Assembly: GCF_035918155.1 (NCBI RefSeq)
Contig: NZ_CP109328.1
Coordinates: forward strand, 1,116,001-1,180,000
From: Streptomyces sp. NBC_01591
GTDB taxonomy: Bacteria; Actinomycetota; Actinomycetes; Streptomycetales; Streptomycetaceae
Length of the DNA stretch: 64,000 nt
Direction: 5' to 3'
How positions within the stretch are numbered: position 1 is the stretch's first letter; each line of letters starts with the position of its first letter. The notes below the pieces were generated by a model, which saw nothing but the letters and a program-made list of their open reading frames with translations, did no database searches and was not told where the DNA came from. This document shows positions 25,719-34,647 of the stretch, one piece after another. A program made the translations under genes and the position numbers.

Positions 25719-27842
25719 TCGCCAGAACCCTCATTGGATCTGCACCCGGCGCGGATTGTTCGGCGTGGTGGAGGAGGACATCGGCGAGGGCGTCGAGGTT
25801 CTCGGGTTCCGCTGCTGCCAGGTGGCCGGCGAGCGTGTTGGTGGCGTCGTCGATGTCGGTGCCGGGGGTTTCGACGAGTCCGTCGGTGTACAGGGCGAGG
25901 ACGGCGCCGGGAGGGAGGGGGATCTCGGTGGTGGGGTAGTCGGCGTCCGGGTCGATGCCCAGCAGCAGCCCTGGCGGCACGCGAAGGATGTCGGTGTGCC
26001 CGTCGGGGTGGCGGAGCAGGGCCGGGGGTGTCCGGCCGTGGCGAGAAGCGCGCGGTGGTGGGTGTGGTCGAGGTGGGCGATGAGGCAGCTGGCGAACAGG
26101 CCGGGGTCGAGGTCGGCCAGGAGGCGGTTGGTGCAGGCGAGGACCGCGCCGGGGGAGGCGCTGGCGGTGGCGGCGTAGGCGTGGACGGCGGTGCGGACCT
26201 GTCCCATGAGGGCGGCGGCGGTGGTGTTGTGGCCTTGCACGTCGCCGATCACCGCGGCGGCCGTCGTGGGTGTGCAGACGATGAGGTCGTAGAAGTCGCC
26301 GCCGATGTCCATGCCGTGACCGGCTGGCCGGTAGCGGGCGGCGACGTCAAAGCCAGTGAGGCGCGGGAGGGTGTGCGGCAGCAGTCCGGTCTGCAGGGTG
26401 TGGGCGAGAGTGTGGTTGGCGTCGTAGAGGCGGGCGCGGTCCAAGGCCTGGGCGATCAGGCCGGTCAATGACGTGAGCATGGCCCGCTCGGCGGGCGGGA
26501 AGGGCCGAGGCTGGTCGTAGGCGAGGACCAGGGAGCCGACCGGGCGTCCTGACACGATCAGGGGGAGGAAGGCCCAGCCTGCCATCTCGTCCTGGTGCAC
26601 GGCAGGAGGGTAGGCCCTCTTGAGATCGGTGAAGGTGGCGAAGAAGCTGGCCACACCTGTGGTGATGACATGTGCAGCGGGGATGTCAGAGGTCAGGGGG
26701 GCCGCGTCGAAGCGGTCCATTAGTTCCGGGCTGTAGCCTCGGTAGCCGGTGATCCGCAGCCGTCCGTCGTTCACCGTGAGAAGAGCCAGCGCCTTCGGGC
26801 CGAAGGCCGGCACGATCTGGTCGGCGGCAAGTTCGACCACGTCCTGCACGCTGACGGCCTCGGCTAGGGCGGTGGCAAGGTGCGTCAGGTGGTACAGCCC
26901 CGTCGCGCCGACGAGCCCGGCGGGGGATGGGGCCGCGGCCTTGGCCGCTGTGGCGGTCGGATCCCCGGCGGTGGGGGTGATGTGGACGCTGATGCCGCTG
27001 TCATGAGGGTAGAGCTGGAAGGACAGCCGGATGTCGGGCGGACGCCTGGCGGTGAAGGAGGTGGGCTGCCGGGAGACCACCGCCTCCCGGTAGCGGTCTT
27101 CGAACACCGGGTCGTACAGCCACAGAAGTACCTCCCATGGGCGTTTGCCCAGCAGGGAGGCGGCACCGGCACCGACCAGTCCGGCGCCGGCGGGGTTGAT
27201 GTAGGTGAGTCGGCCGTCCAGATCGAGCGCGCAGCAGCCCACGGGCAGCCGCTCGGCACAGTCCAGGGCGGCCACGGCCCGGGCCGAGTCGGCCTCGCGG
27301 GAGTGCAGCGCAGGCAGCAGACGGGGTTCGTCGGCGAACCCCAGCGGACGGCCGCTGTCGGCGGCCTGTTGCAAGAGCGGTGCCGCGCGCCGGCAGCAGG
27401 CGGTGATCGTCTCCTGCTCGGCCGCACTGAGCTGCGCCGGGTGCCGGACGGGCCACAGCAGCACGATGCCGCCCCACACGGTGGTGCCGTCGGTGATCGG
27501 GGCTGCGGCGACCCTGAAGTCGTACGGCAGGACGATGCCGACCCGGGGGTAGCGGCGGGCGATCTCCTCCTGGCTGCCCAGCCAGACCAGGCACCTCTGG
27601 CGCACGGCGTCCGCCACCGGGATCGCCGCATTGATGGGAACACGGGCCCAGGGAGCGGCGATCTCCCGGGACATCCCGGAAGCCAGCACCAGCCGCAGCA
27701 CCCGCTCCCCCGGCGGCAGCAGAAACACCAGGCCCACCGATGCGCCGGTATCCCGCATGACGTCGACCAGGACCGCATCCAGCAGCCCCTTTCCGGGGCC
27801 GGCAGCACTTGCAGGGACAGCAGGGCCCCGCATGGCCGTCAC
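25702..27842 (-). pseudogene. GAF/PAS/GAF sensor with SpoIIE-type PP2C phosphatase, frameshifted and 3'-truncated
   Basis: About 710 aa. Layout: N-terminal GAF (residues ~20-175), PAS with ALDLDGRLTYINPAGAGLVG (~205-290), second GAF (~320-480), then PP2C/SpoIIE (PAGHGMDIGGDFYDLI, metal-binding Asp; AVIGDVQGHN; LLATAGHPP; LGIDPDADYPTTEIPL; LYTDGLVE). A serine/threonine phosphatase that likely acts on an anti-sigma or anti-anti-sigma factor. Frame is lost in a G run at 26024-26028; one added base repairs it. The last residues (MRVLAIKPLV) are encoded by the ISKra4 end. The start overlaps the zinc-finger gene (ATGA). Confidence 0.8.
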
Positions 27843-28261
27843 CCGCCCCGGCCGGCAGGCGCGGCTCTGCGGCTGCGCCCGAAGCGGCTGCGGGCCGCCT
27901 CGGCGCTGATCCCCAGCCCCGCACCGATCTGTGCCCAGCTCGCCCCGGCCCGCCGATCCGCCAGCACCGCCGCACGGACCAGCTGTCCGGCCAGATCAGA
28001 TACCCGGGCCACGGCAGCGCAGTTCCAGCCCACGGGCGAACCCGGGCGAGGCGGCTCCACGGGTAGCCGCGCGACGCTTGTGACGTGCAGCAACAGGAGC
28101 TCACCGGCCGCGGCCACCCCTTTCCGCGCGGGCGCTGCCTCCCGCCAACGGCGCCGGGCCCGCCAAGCCGCCTGCCGGTGAGCCGGCCGGCAGTACCGGC
28201 GCCCGCGGGCCTCGGATCCCGACAGCCGCGCACCGCACCAGCCGCACCGCACGTCACCCAT
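27839..28261 (-). CDS. Small zinc-ribbon / helix-turn-helix protein
   Basis: 140 aa from ATG 28261 (MGDVRCGWCGARLSGSEARGRRYCRPAHRQAAWRARRR in pieces). The CxxC...C/H arrangement looks like a zinc ribbon, followed by basic residues; the C-terminal SWAQIGAGLGISAEAARSRFGRS is a clear HTH. ATGA overlap with the PP2C gene suggests a two-gene signalling unit: DNA-binding factor plus phosphatase. Target unknown. Confidence 0.7.
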   Translation of the reverse strand: MGDVRCGWCGARLSGSEARGRRYCRPAHRQAAWRARRRWREAAPARKGVAAAGELLLLHVTSVARLPVEPPRPGSPVGWNCAAVARVSDLAGQLVRAAVLADRRAGASWAQIGAGLGISAEAARSRFGRSRRAAPAGRGG

Positions 28262-28531
28262 ATACGGACAATATGCCCGTCCCTGTGTGACGGCACCCCG
28301 TCCCGACCTCGTCAGAGGGACGTAGCAGCGCATCCGTTACTCCGCCTCGGCTTTGTCCAGAACCTTGTCCGGGTCGCGCAGGGACCGCAACCCTGCATCG
28401 CAGCCGGGACCGCCTCACCCTGACGTGGCACCGCCTGTGCTGCCCTCACTACGCGGCCGACCGCGTCCTTCTGGTCTCGGGTATCGAGCTGAAACGCGAA
28501 AGTCTCTCCGGTGTCCAAAACCCGGGGTCAA

Positions 28532-30272
28532 GGCCCAAGGCCGGGTAGTTAGCGTTTTCGCTGGTCACGCAAGCCCGTTGAGGGATTCTCGGCGTGGAGC
28601 AACGGAGCTCGTTGGTACAGACAGTCGTCCAAGACAGCTTGTTCCCGAGGAGGTCCGTTGCCGTTTCATCATGTCCTTTCGGCCCCGGTAGTGGCCATCA
28701 CCCGTACGGTCACCGTGGCGGCGGGCCGGTTCGCGCCGGGGCATCTGGGCGAGCTGACAGCCGTCGTGCCGTTTGAGCTGGTCGACGCGGTCCTGGAGGA
28801 GACGCGGTCGATACAGCGGCGACTGCGTGATCTCCCGTCGCGGGTGGGGGTGTACTTCCTGCTCGCGATGTGCCTGTTCCCCGAGGTCGGATACCGGTTG
28901 GTCTGGGACAAGCTGGCGGCGGGCCTGGACGGGGTTTCGGTGGCCGGTCCGACGCCGAAGGCCCTGCGTGATCTGCGCCGTCGGCTTGGAGCCGCACCGG
29001 TTCGGGCACTGTTCGAGGTGCTGGCCGGTCCGCTGGCCCGGCCGACGACACCGGGGGTGCGATTCGGTCCGTTCCGGACGGTGTCGTTCGACGGGTGCAG
29101 TTCACAGAAGGTCGCCGACTCCGAGCGGAACCGGGGCTGGCTGGGGCGGACGTCTCACCACGGCTATCCGACCATGGAGTTGATGACGCTGGTCGAGACC
29201 GGGACCAGGGCGCTCATCGGCGCGGTGTTCGGGCCACCGTCCGGCGGCGAAACCGGTTACGCCTCACGGCTACTGCATCTGCTGCGGCCGGACATGCTGG
29301 TCCTGTGGGACAAGGGCTTCGACGGCAACAGCTTCCTCGCTGCCGTGAACGCGACCGGCGCTCAGGTGCTGGGCCGGCTCCGGGCCAACCGCCGCACTCC
29401 GGTCCTGACGCGTCTCGGTGACGGCTCGTACCTGTCGGTGATCGGTACGGAGAAAGTCCGTGTCATCGACGCGACCATCACGGTGACCTGCGCGGGCGGG
29501 ACCGTCTTCGCAGGCTCCTACCGGCTGGTCACTACCCTGACCGACGCCCGCCGCTACCCGGCGGCCGTGCTGGCAGGTCTCTACCACCAGCGGTGGGAAC
29601 ACGAATCGGCGTACTACGCGCTCCGCCACACGATCATGAACGGGCGCGTCCTGCGTTCGGGCGACCCGGCCGGCGTCGAACAGGAGATGTGGGCCCTGCT
29701 CACTCTCTACCAGACCCTGCGGACCGTGATGGTCGAGGCCGCGGAGTCGCTGCCGGGCACCGACCCGGACCGCTGCTGCTTCACCGTCGCCCTCCAGACC
29801 GCCCGTGACCAGGTCGTCCAGGCCGCCGCCGTCATCACCGACCCCGTCGATGCCGGTCGTCCCGGACTGATCGGCCACCGGATCCTGACCCGCCTCCTCC
29901 CGCCCAGACGCCAGCGGGTCAGCACCCGCAAGGTCAAGTCACCGATGTCCCGCTACAGCACCCGCCACGAGGACGGCAGGCCCGACAACACCTGCACCGT
30001 CACCGGTCTCGACATCAACATCCTCGAGCCTCCGGAATCCCACCCTCAGCTCCCCGCCGTCTCCCGCGACGACCGGCACACCGCCCTCGCCAAGCGCCGC
30101 CGGCACCGAATCCTGGCCCTGCTCGAGAAGGACCCCGACCGCCTCTGGCGCCTCCAGATGGGCCGAGACCGGCCTCATCCACAAACTCGGCCCCGGCCTC
30201 TACGCCGCCACAACATGGACCCCAACTCCCCTTGCGTGACCAGCGAAAACGCTAACTACCCGGCCTTGGGCC
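28532..30272 (+). mobile_element. IS4-family element with 42-bp perfect terminal inverted repeats
   Basis: GGCCCAAGGCCGGGTAGTTA (28532 onward) continues identically for 42 bp to CACGCAAG (28573). It is perfectly inverted at 30231-30272. About 1.74 kb with one transposase gene whose last codons run through the right repeat. The right end shares GGGCC with the left end of the neighbouring IS3. Confidence 0.85.
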
Positions 30273-30283
30273 CTCACCCCTGA
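28658..30283 (+). CDS. IS4-family DDE transposase
   Basis: 541 aa. VSFDGCSSQKVADSERNRGWLG carries the first Asp; LVLWDKGFDGNSFLAAV holds the second; LYHQRWEHESAYYALRHTI is the YREK-like Glu block of IS4. TTG 28658 has AGGAGG 4 nt upstream; a GTG at 28691 (VAITRTVTVAAG) is the alternative. The stop TGA lies just outside the right repeat in the neighbouring IS3 end. Apparently intact. Confidence 0.88.
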   Translation: MPFHHVLSAPVVAITRTVTVAAGRFAPGHLGELTAVVPFELVDAVLEETRSIQRRLRDLPSRVGVYFLLAMCLFPEVGYRLVWDKLAAGLDGVSVAGPTPKALRDLRRRLGAAPVRALFEVLAGPLARPTTPGVRFGPFRTVSFDGCSSQKVADSERNRGWLGRTSHHGYPTMELMTLVETGTRALIGAVFGPPSGGETGYASRLLHLLRPDMLVLWDKGFDGNSFLAAVNATGAQVLGRLRANRRTPVLTRLGDGSYLSVIGTEKVRVIDATITVTCAGGTVFAGSYRLVTTLTDARRYPAAVLAGLYHQRWEHESAYYALRHTIMNGRVLRSGDPAGVEQEMWALLTLYQTLRTVMVEAAESLPGTDPDRCCFTVALQTARDQVVQAAAVITDPVDAGRPGLIGHRILTRLLPPRRQRVSTRKVKSPMSRYSTRHEDGRPDNTCTVTGLDINILEPPESHPQLPAVSRDDRHTALAKRRRHRILALLEKDPDRLWRLQMGRDRPHPQTRPRPLRRHNMDPNSPCVTSENANYPALGPHP

Positions 30284-30340
30284 TCTTGGACACTCGAGAT
30301 AGTGGATCTTGAGGATCTGAGAGATGGACGTGTCGTGGTC

Positions 30341-30649
30341 ATGAAGCACTACTCCGCCGAGTTCAAGGCGGATGCGGTCGCGTTGTACGAGTCGCGGCCG
30401 GAAGCGACGATCAAGCAGGTTGCCGCGGACCTGGGGATCAACCCGGAGACCCTGCGGAACTGGATCCGGGTGGCCGGCTCCGGCTGCCCGCGGGGCCGCC
30501 GTTCGACCGCCCCGTCTTCAGCCCCGGTAGTGCCGTCGGCGCTGGAAGCCGAGGTCGCCGCCCTGCGACGGGAAAACGCCGAGCTGAAGAAGGAACGCGA
30601 GATCCTGCGCAAGGCGGCCCGCTATTTCGCGGCGGAGACGGGCTGGTGA
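30341..30649 (+). CDS. IS3-family OrfA (HTH transposase subunit)
   Basis: 102 aa from ATG 30341. MKHYSAEFKADAVALYES and QVAADLGINPETLRNWIRV form the HTH_Tnp_1 domain. The C-terminal LEAEVAALRRENAELKKEREILRKAARYF is the leucine-zipper/coiled coil of IS3 OrfA. The stop overlaps OrfB's GTG. Confidence 0.88.
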   Translation: MKHYSAEFKADAVALYESRPEATIKQVAADLGINPETLRNWIRVAGSGCPRGRRSTAPSSAPVVPSALEAEVAALRRENAELKKEREILRKAARYFAAETGW

Positions 30650-31545
30650 ACCGCTGCCAGTTCGTTGAGGACCACCAGCGCCGATACGGCGTGAAGCGGT
30701 TGTGCCGTGTGCTGGGCCTGGCCCGGTCGACCTTCTACTACTGGCGCCGGACGGCGTCGCTGCGGGCAGCCCGGCAGGCGGCCGACGCACGGCTTGCCAC
30801 CCTGATACGCACCGTCCACCGAGCCTCGGACGGCACCTACGGTGTCCCGAGGATCACCGCCGAGCTTCGCGACGGGGGTGAGGTGGTGAACCACAAACGC
30901 GTCGCCCGGGTCATGAAGGCCATCGGCCTGGCCGGGCTCCGCCTGCGCCGCCGGCACCGCACCACCGTCCCCGACCTCACCGTCGCGAAGGTCCCGGCCC
31001 TGATCGGCCGCGACTTCACCGCCACCGACGTCAACACCAAGTACGTCGGCGACATCACCTATCTGCCGCTGAGCGGCGGGACGTTCCGCTACCTGGCGAC
31101 CGTGATCGACCTCGCCTCGCGGCGCCTGGCGGGGTGGGCGATCGCCGACCACATGCGGGCCGACCTCGTCATCGACGCCCTGCATGCGGCCGAACGGACC
31201 CGCGGCAATCTCACCGGCGCCATTTTCCACAGCGATCACGGGGCCCAGTACTGCAGCCGGGCCTTCGCCGATGCCTGCCGCGAAGCCGGCGTCACCCAGT
31301 CCATGAGCGCGGTCGGCTCCAGCGCGGACAACGCACTCGCCGAGTCGTTCAACGCGACCTGCAAACGGGAGACCCTCCAAGGCCGCCGGGCCTGGGACAC
31401 CGAGCACGAGGCCCACCTGGACCTCCTCCGCTGGCTCCACCGATACAACACCGTCCGACGCCACTCCCGCCTCGGACATCGCAGCCCCATCGCCTACGAG
31501 CGAGCACTCCGAACAACATCAACTACGCTGGCCGAATCCGCATAA
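30646..31545 (+). CDS. IS3-family OrfB (rve integrase-type transposase)
   Basis: 299 aa. HTH_21 region (YGVPRITAELRDGGEVVNHKRVARVM) and the rve catalytic core: YVGDITYLPLSGG (D), FHSDHGAQYCSRAF (second D), GSSADNALAESFNATCKRE (E). Ends RHSRLGHRSPIAYERAL as in IS3 relatives. The GTG start overlaps OrfA by GTGA; a programmed frameshift may fuse them. Apparently intact. Confidence 0.92.
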   Translation: MNRCQFVEDHQRRYGVKRLCRVLGLARSTFYYWRRTASLRAARQAADARLATLIRTVHRASDGTYGVPRITAELRDGGEVVNHKRVARVMKAIGLAGLRLRRRHRTTVPDLTVAKVPALIGRDFTATDVNTKYVGDITYLPLSGGTFRYLATVIDLASRRLAGWAIADHMRADLVIDALHAAERTRGNLTGAIFHSDHGAQYCSRAFADACREAGVTQSMSAVGSSADNALAESFNATCKRETLQGRRAWDTEHEAHLDLLRWLHRYNTVRRHSRLGHRSPIAYERALRTTSTTLAESA

Positions 31546-31574
31546 CCCGTGTTCAAGATCAGGGGTCAAGGCCC

Positions 31575-31956
31575 CTATCTGGCAGTTCCCGACCTTGCCC
31601 AGGGTGCCGGAGTACTGCCTGGCCACCCCGGGCGAGGACCTTCCGTCCTTCGGGAACCCGGTGTCGTCCACGGCCCACACCTGCGGCCGGACCACAGCCA
31701 CCGCCCTGCGAGCCAGCCTGGCACGAACCGTGTCCACCGGCCAGGTCGACGAGGTCATGAACTGCTGCAATTGCTGGTGGTCCACACCCAGCCGACCAGC
31801 CATCGGCTGCATCGACTTCCGATGCCCGTCCAGCAGCAGGCCCCGCAGGTACAGCCCGCCCTTCCTCCGCTGATCAGCACGCGCCAAAGGCGCGAACACC
31901 TCCCCAGCGAACTCCTCCAACCGGGCCCTGCACGCCGCGAGTTCATCCGCCCTCAT
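31575..31956 (-). pseudogene. IS701-family transposase, N-terminal fragment cut by IS3
   Basis: Reads MRADELAACRARLEEFAGEVFAPLARADQR...GLLLDGHRKSMQPMAGRLG...QLQQFMTSSTW...VWAVDDTGFPKDG...QYSGTLGKVGNCQIG, the IS701 N-terminus with the first catalytic Asp (DDTGFPKDG). It ends exactly at the IS3 end; the remaining two thirds are absent on the other side of the IS3/IS4 pair. Confidence 0.88.
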
Positions 31957-32010
31957 AACTGCAGGAAACCATCAAGGCGACCACTTGCCCAGATACGTAA
32001 CAAAGCCCTA

Positions 32011-32991
32011 CTAGCCACCCCCCAGCGTTGCGGGGGTGGGGCGGAAGGTGCGGCGGTATGCCTGGGGTGTGATCCCGATGGCGGCATGAAGGTGCTGGCG
32101 CAGGGAGACACCGGTGCCGAATCCGGCGCGGCCGGCGACCAGGTCGACGGGCCAGTCAGTGGTCTCCAGCAGGTGCCGGGCCAGGTCGACGCGCTGGCGG
32201 ACGAGCCACTGGCCGGGGCTGGTGCCGACCTCGTCGCGGAAGCGGCGGGTGAAGGTGCGCACGCTGACGTTGGCGTGGGCGGCCATATCGGCCAGAGTGA
32301 CGGGTTCGGCGAGGTGTTCCATGATCCACGCCTGTGTGGGGGCGGTGCCGGGGGCAGTGGGGTCGGGGACGGGGCGCTGGATGTACTGAGCCTGTCCGCC
32401 GTCGCGCCAGGGCGGTACGACGCACGAGCGGGCGACCTCGTTGGCGATTTCGCTGCCGTGGTCGCGGCGGACGATGTGCAGGCACAGGTCGATTCCGGCG
32501 GCGACCCCGGCAGAGGTGAGGATCTCGCCGTCGTCGATGAAGAGGACGTCAGGGTTGATGCGCGCGGTGGGGAACATGCGCTGCAGGCGGTCGGCTTCGC
32601 GCCAGTGGGTAGTGGCGGGGCGGCCGTCTAGCAGCCCCGCGGCGGCCAGCACGTAGGTGCCGGTGCAGATCGCCACGATCCGGGTTTCGGGGCGGATGGC
32701 GGCCAGGGCCTCGCGCAGGGGGTCGGGCAGGCGGCCCTCCTCGCGAATGGGGCCCAGCGCGTGGGAGGGCGGGATGACGACGGTGTCGACGGTGGTCAGC
32801 AGGGAGGCGTCGTGGGAGACGGTGAGCTGGTAGTCGGCCTCGGTGCGGACGGGGTGGCCGTCCAGGCTGCACGTGGTCACGGAGTAGAGCCGGTTGCCCG
32901 TGCCGTCGCGGGCGGCGCCGAAGATCCGCGCGGGGATGCCGAGCTCGAAGGGGACGACACCTTCCAGGGCCAGAACGCCAATGTGGTGCAT
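32011..32991 (-). CDS. GlxA-type AraC-family regulator (DJ-1/PfpI domain)
   Basis: 326 aa. The N-terminal DJ-1/PfpI domain (IGVLALEGVVPFELGIPARIF, nucleophile-elbow segment IVAICTGTYVLAAAGLLDGRPATTHW) is followed by a C-terminal AraC double HTH (VTLADMAAHANVSVRTFTRRFRDEVG and DLVAGRAGFGTGVSLRQHLHAAIGITPQAYRRTF). Divergent from the quinone oxidoreductase gene at 33121, which it likely controls. Confidence 0.92.
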   Translation of the reverse strand: MHHIGVLALEGVVPFELGIPARIFGAARDGTGNRLYSVTTCSLDGHPVRTEADYQLTVSHDASLLTTVDTVVIPPSHALGPIREEGRLPDPLREALAAIRPETRIVAICTGTYVLAAAGLLDGRPATTHWREADRLQRMFPTARINPDVLFIDDGEILTSAGVAAGIDLCLHIVRRDHGSEIANEVARSCVVPPWRDGGQAQYIQRPVPDPTAPGTAPTQAWIMEHLAEPVTLADMAAHANVSVRTFTRRFRDEVGTSPGQWLVRQRVDLARHLLETTDWPVDLVAGRAGFGTGVSLRQHLHAAIGITPQAYRRTFRPTPATLGGG

Positions 32992-33120
32992 GACCCGATC
33001 CTTTCACTCCATGGCCATCGGGCCACTACTGGGGGTCTTTCCTCCCAGGCAGTCTTAGGACGTGCCCAGGAGAAACGGCACGAACGACAAGAAACGCACT
33101 GCTGAAAAGAGCACGTCATC

Positions 33121-34089
33121 ATGGACCAGGCCACCAGCCCCTCGACCATGCGCGCCGTCTCCCAGGACGCCGCTGGAGCCCCGGAGGTCCTCAAGACCGT
33201 CGAGACGCAGCGTCCGGTCCCGGGCCGGGGCGAGATCCTGGTCCGGGTGCACGCGGCAGGCGTGAACCCGGCCGACTGGAAGACCCGCGAGCGCGGCGTG
33301 TTCGCCACCGGAGCCAGGCCGCCGTTCACCCTGGGCTTCGACGTCGCTGGGGTGGTCGAGGCGGTCGGCGGCGGGGTGACACTCTTCGAGGTCGGCGACG
33401 AGGTGTTCGGGATGCCGCGCTTCCCGCACCCGGCGGGGGCCTATGCCGAGTACGTCGCCGCCCCGACCCGCCACTTCGCCCCGCGCCCCAACGGCCTGAA
33501 CCACATCCAGGCCGGCGCCCTGCCGCTGGCCTCGCTGACCGCTTGGCAGGCCCTGGTGGACACCGCGAACGTCCAGCCCGGCCAGCGCGTCCTGATCCAC
33601 GCGGCCGCCGGAGGCGTCGGCCACCTGGCCGTGCAGATCGCCAAGGCCCGCGGCGCGTACGTCATCGGCACGGCCAGCGCGGCCAAGCACGAGCTGCTGC
33701 GCTCGCTGGGCGCCGACGAGCTGATCGACTACCGCACCCAGGACTTCGCCGAGACCCTCCGCGACGTCGATGTCGTCCTGGACACCCTCGGCGGCCCCAA
33801 CTGGGCCCGGTCCCTGCAAACGCTGCGGCCGGGCGGCACGCTGATCTCGATCCTGCCGCTGGACGACACCTTCCCCGCGAAGGAGGCCGAGGCGGCCGGT
33901 ATCCGGGCGGTGTTCATGCTCGTCGAGCCCGACCATGCGGGGTTGCGCGAGATCACCTCCCTGGTCGAGGACGGCCACCTGCGCGTGATTGTCGACGCGG
34001 TCTTCCCCCTCGAAGAAGCCGTCCGGGCCCACACGCTGGGCGAGATCGGCCGCACCACCGGCAAGATCGTCCTCTCCATCGCCCCCTGA
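33121..34089 (+). CDS. NADP-dependent zinc-free quinone oxidoreductase (MDR family)
   Basis: 322 aa. MDR fold without the zinc ligands: GRGEILVRVHAAGVNPADWKTRE, FTLGFDVAGVVEAVGGGV, GQRVLIHAAAGGVGHLAVQIAKARGAYVIGTAS (AAxGGVG nucleotide-binding motif), C-terminal HTLGEIGRTTGKIVLSI. Likely reduces quinones or enones with NADPH. Divergent from the GlxA regulator and followed by a SnoaL-like gene. Confidence 0.9.
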   Translation: MDQATSPSTMRAVSQDAAGAPEVLKTVETQRPVPGRGEILVRVHAAGVNPADWKTRERGVFATGARPPFTLGFDVAGVVEAVGGGVTLFEVGDEVFGMPRFPHPAGAYAEYVAAPTRHFAPRPNGLNHIQAGALPLASLTAWQALVDTANVQPGQRVLIHAAAGGVGHLAVQIAKARGAYVIGTASAAKHELLRSLGADELIDYRTQDFAETLRDVDVVLDTLGGPNWARSLQTLRPGGTLISILPLDDTFPAKEAEAAGIRAVFMLVEPDHAGLREITSLVEDGHLRVIVDAVFPLEEAVRAHTLGEIGRTTGKIVLSIAP

Positions 34090-34198
34090 CCCGCCCCGCA
34101 GCTTCTGCCCTGCGGCAGCCAGACCGCCGGCTCCCCGGCCTGCGTCAGGCAGGACCCATCCCACCCGCACGACACACACCACACAGAACGGAACCACC

Positions 34199-34615
34199 AT
34201 GAGCACCATCACCGCCCAGGCCAGCACCCGTGACGTTGTCGACGCATTCTTCGCCCGCTTCGGCGAAGGCGACATGCCCGCCCTGCTGGACCTGTTCGCC
34301 GACGACATTGCCTTCCACGTCGGCGGCGCTCCCAACGTCCCCTGGGCCGGAAACCGCACCACCAAGGACGACATCGCCGCGTTCTTCGCCTCCTTCGGCC
34401 GGCACCTCACCCCCGCAAAGGAGTACGTCGTCGCCACGACCGTCGTCGATGGTGACCACGCCGTGGTCATCGGCCACAACCGCTTCGGGGTCCTGGCCAC
34501 CGGCAAGACCTTCACCAACCACTTTGCCCTCCACATCACCGCAGCCGAAGGCAAGATCACCGGCTACCGCATGTACGAGGACAGCCACGCCATCAGCGAA
34601 GCCTTCACCTTCTGA
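34199..34615 (+). CDS. SnoaL-like / NTF2-fold protein
   Basis: 138 aa. Typical SnoaL-like layout: VVDAFFARFGEGDMPALLDLFADDIAFHVGG near the start, AFFASFGRHLTPAKEYVV in the middle and the C-terminal beta sheet ALHITAAEGKITGYRMYEDSHAI. Small cone-shaped barrel; members are isomerases, hydrolases or binding proteins. About 110 bp downstream of the oxidoreductase, probably co-transcribed and controlled by GlxA. Confidence 0.85.
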   Translation: MSTITAQASTRDVVDAFFARFGEGDMPALLDLFADDIAFHVGGAPNVPWAGNRTTKDDIAAFFASFGRHLTPAKEYVVATTVVDGDHAVVIGHNRFGVLATGKTFTNHFALHITAAEGKITGYRMYEDSHAISEAFTF

Positions 34616-34647
34616 CCACACGTCGGCAACTACCGCACAGTGCTCCA

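Larger units (their letters stand above)
23582..25747 (+). mobile_element. ISKra4-family insertion sequence
   Basis: Ends are GGGTGCAGATCTTGTGAGGGT (23582 onward) and, inverted at the right end (up to 25747), GGGTGCAGATCCAATGAGGGT: 21 bp with 3 mismatches. Carries an accessory ORF and the transposase. The right end reads into and truncates the PP2C phosphatase gene. Confidence 0.7.
30268..31574 (+). mobile_element. IS3-family element
   Basis: Left end GGGCCCTCACCCCTGATCTT (30268 onward) and inverted right end (rc of 31549-31574) agree at 23 of 26 positions. Two overlapping genes (orfA/orfB). It interrupts an IS701-type transposase gene on its right. Confidence 0.75.

Noticed and set aside
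28262-28531. Small minus-strand frame (MDTGETFAFQLDTRDQKDAV...)
   Set aside because: No family, no ribosome-binding site; considered as the missing half of IS701 but does not match it.
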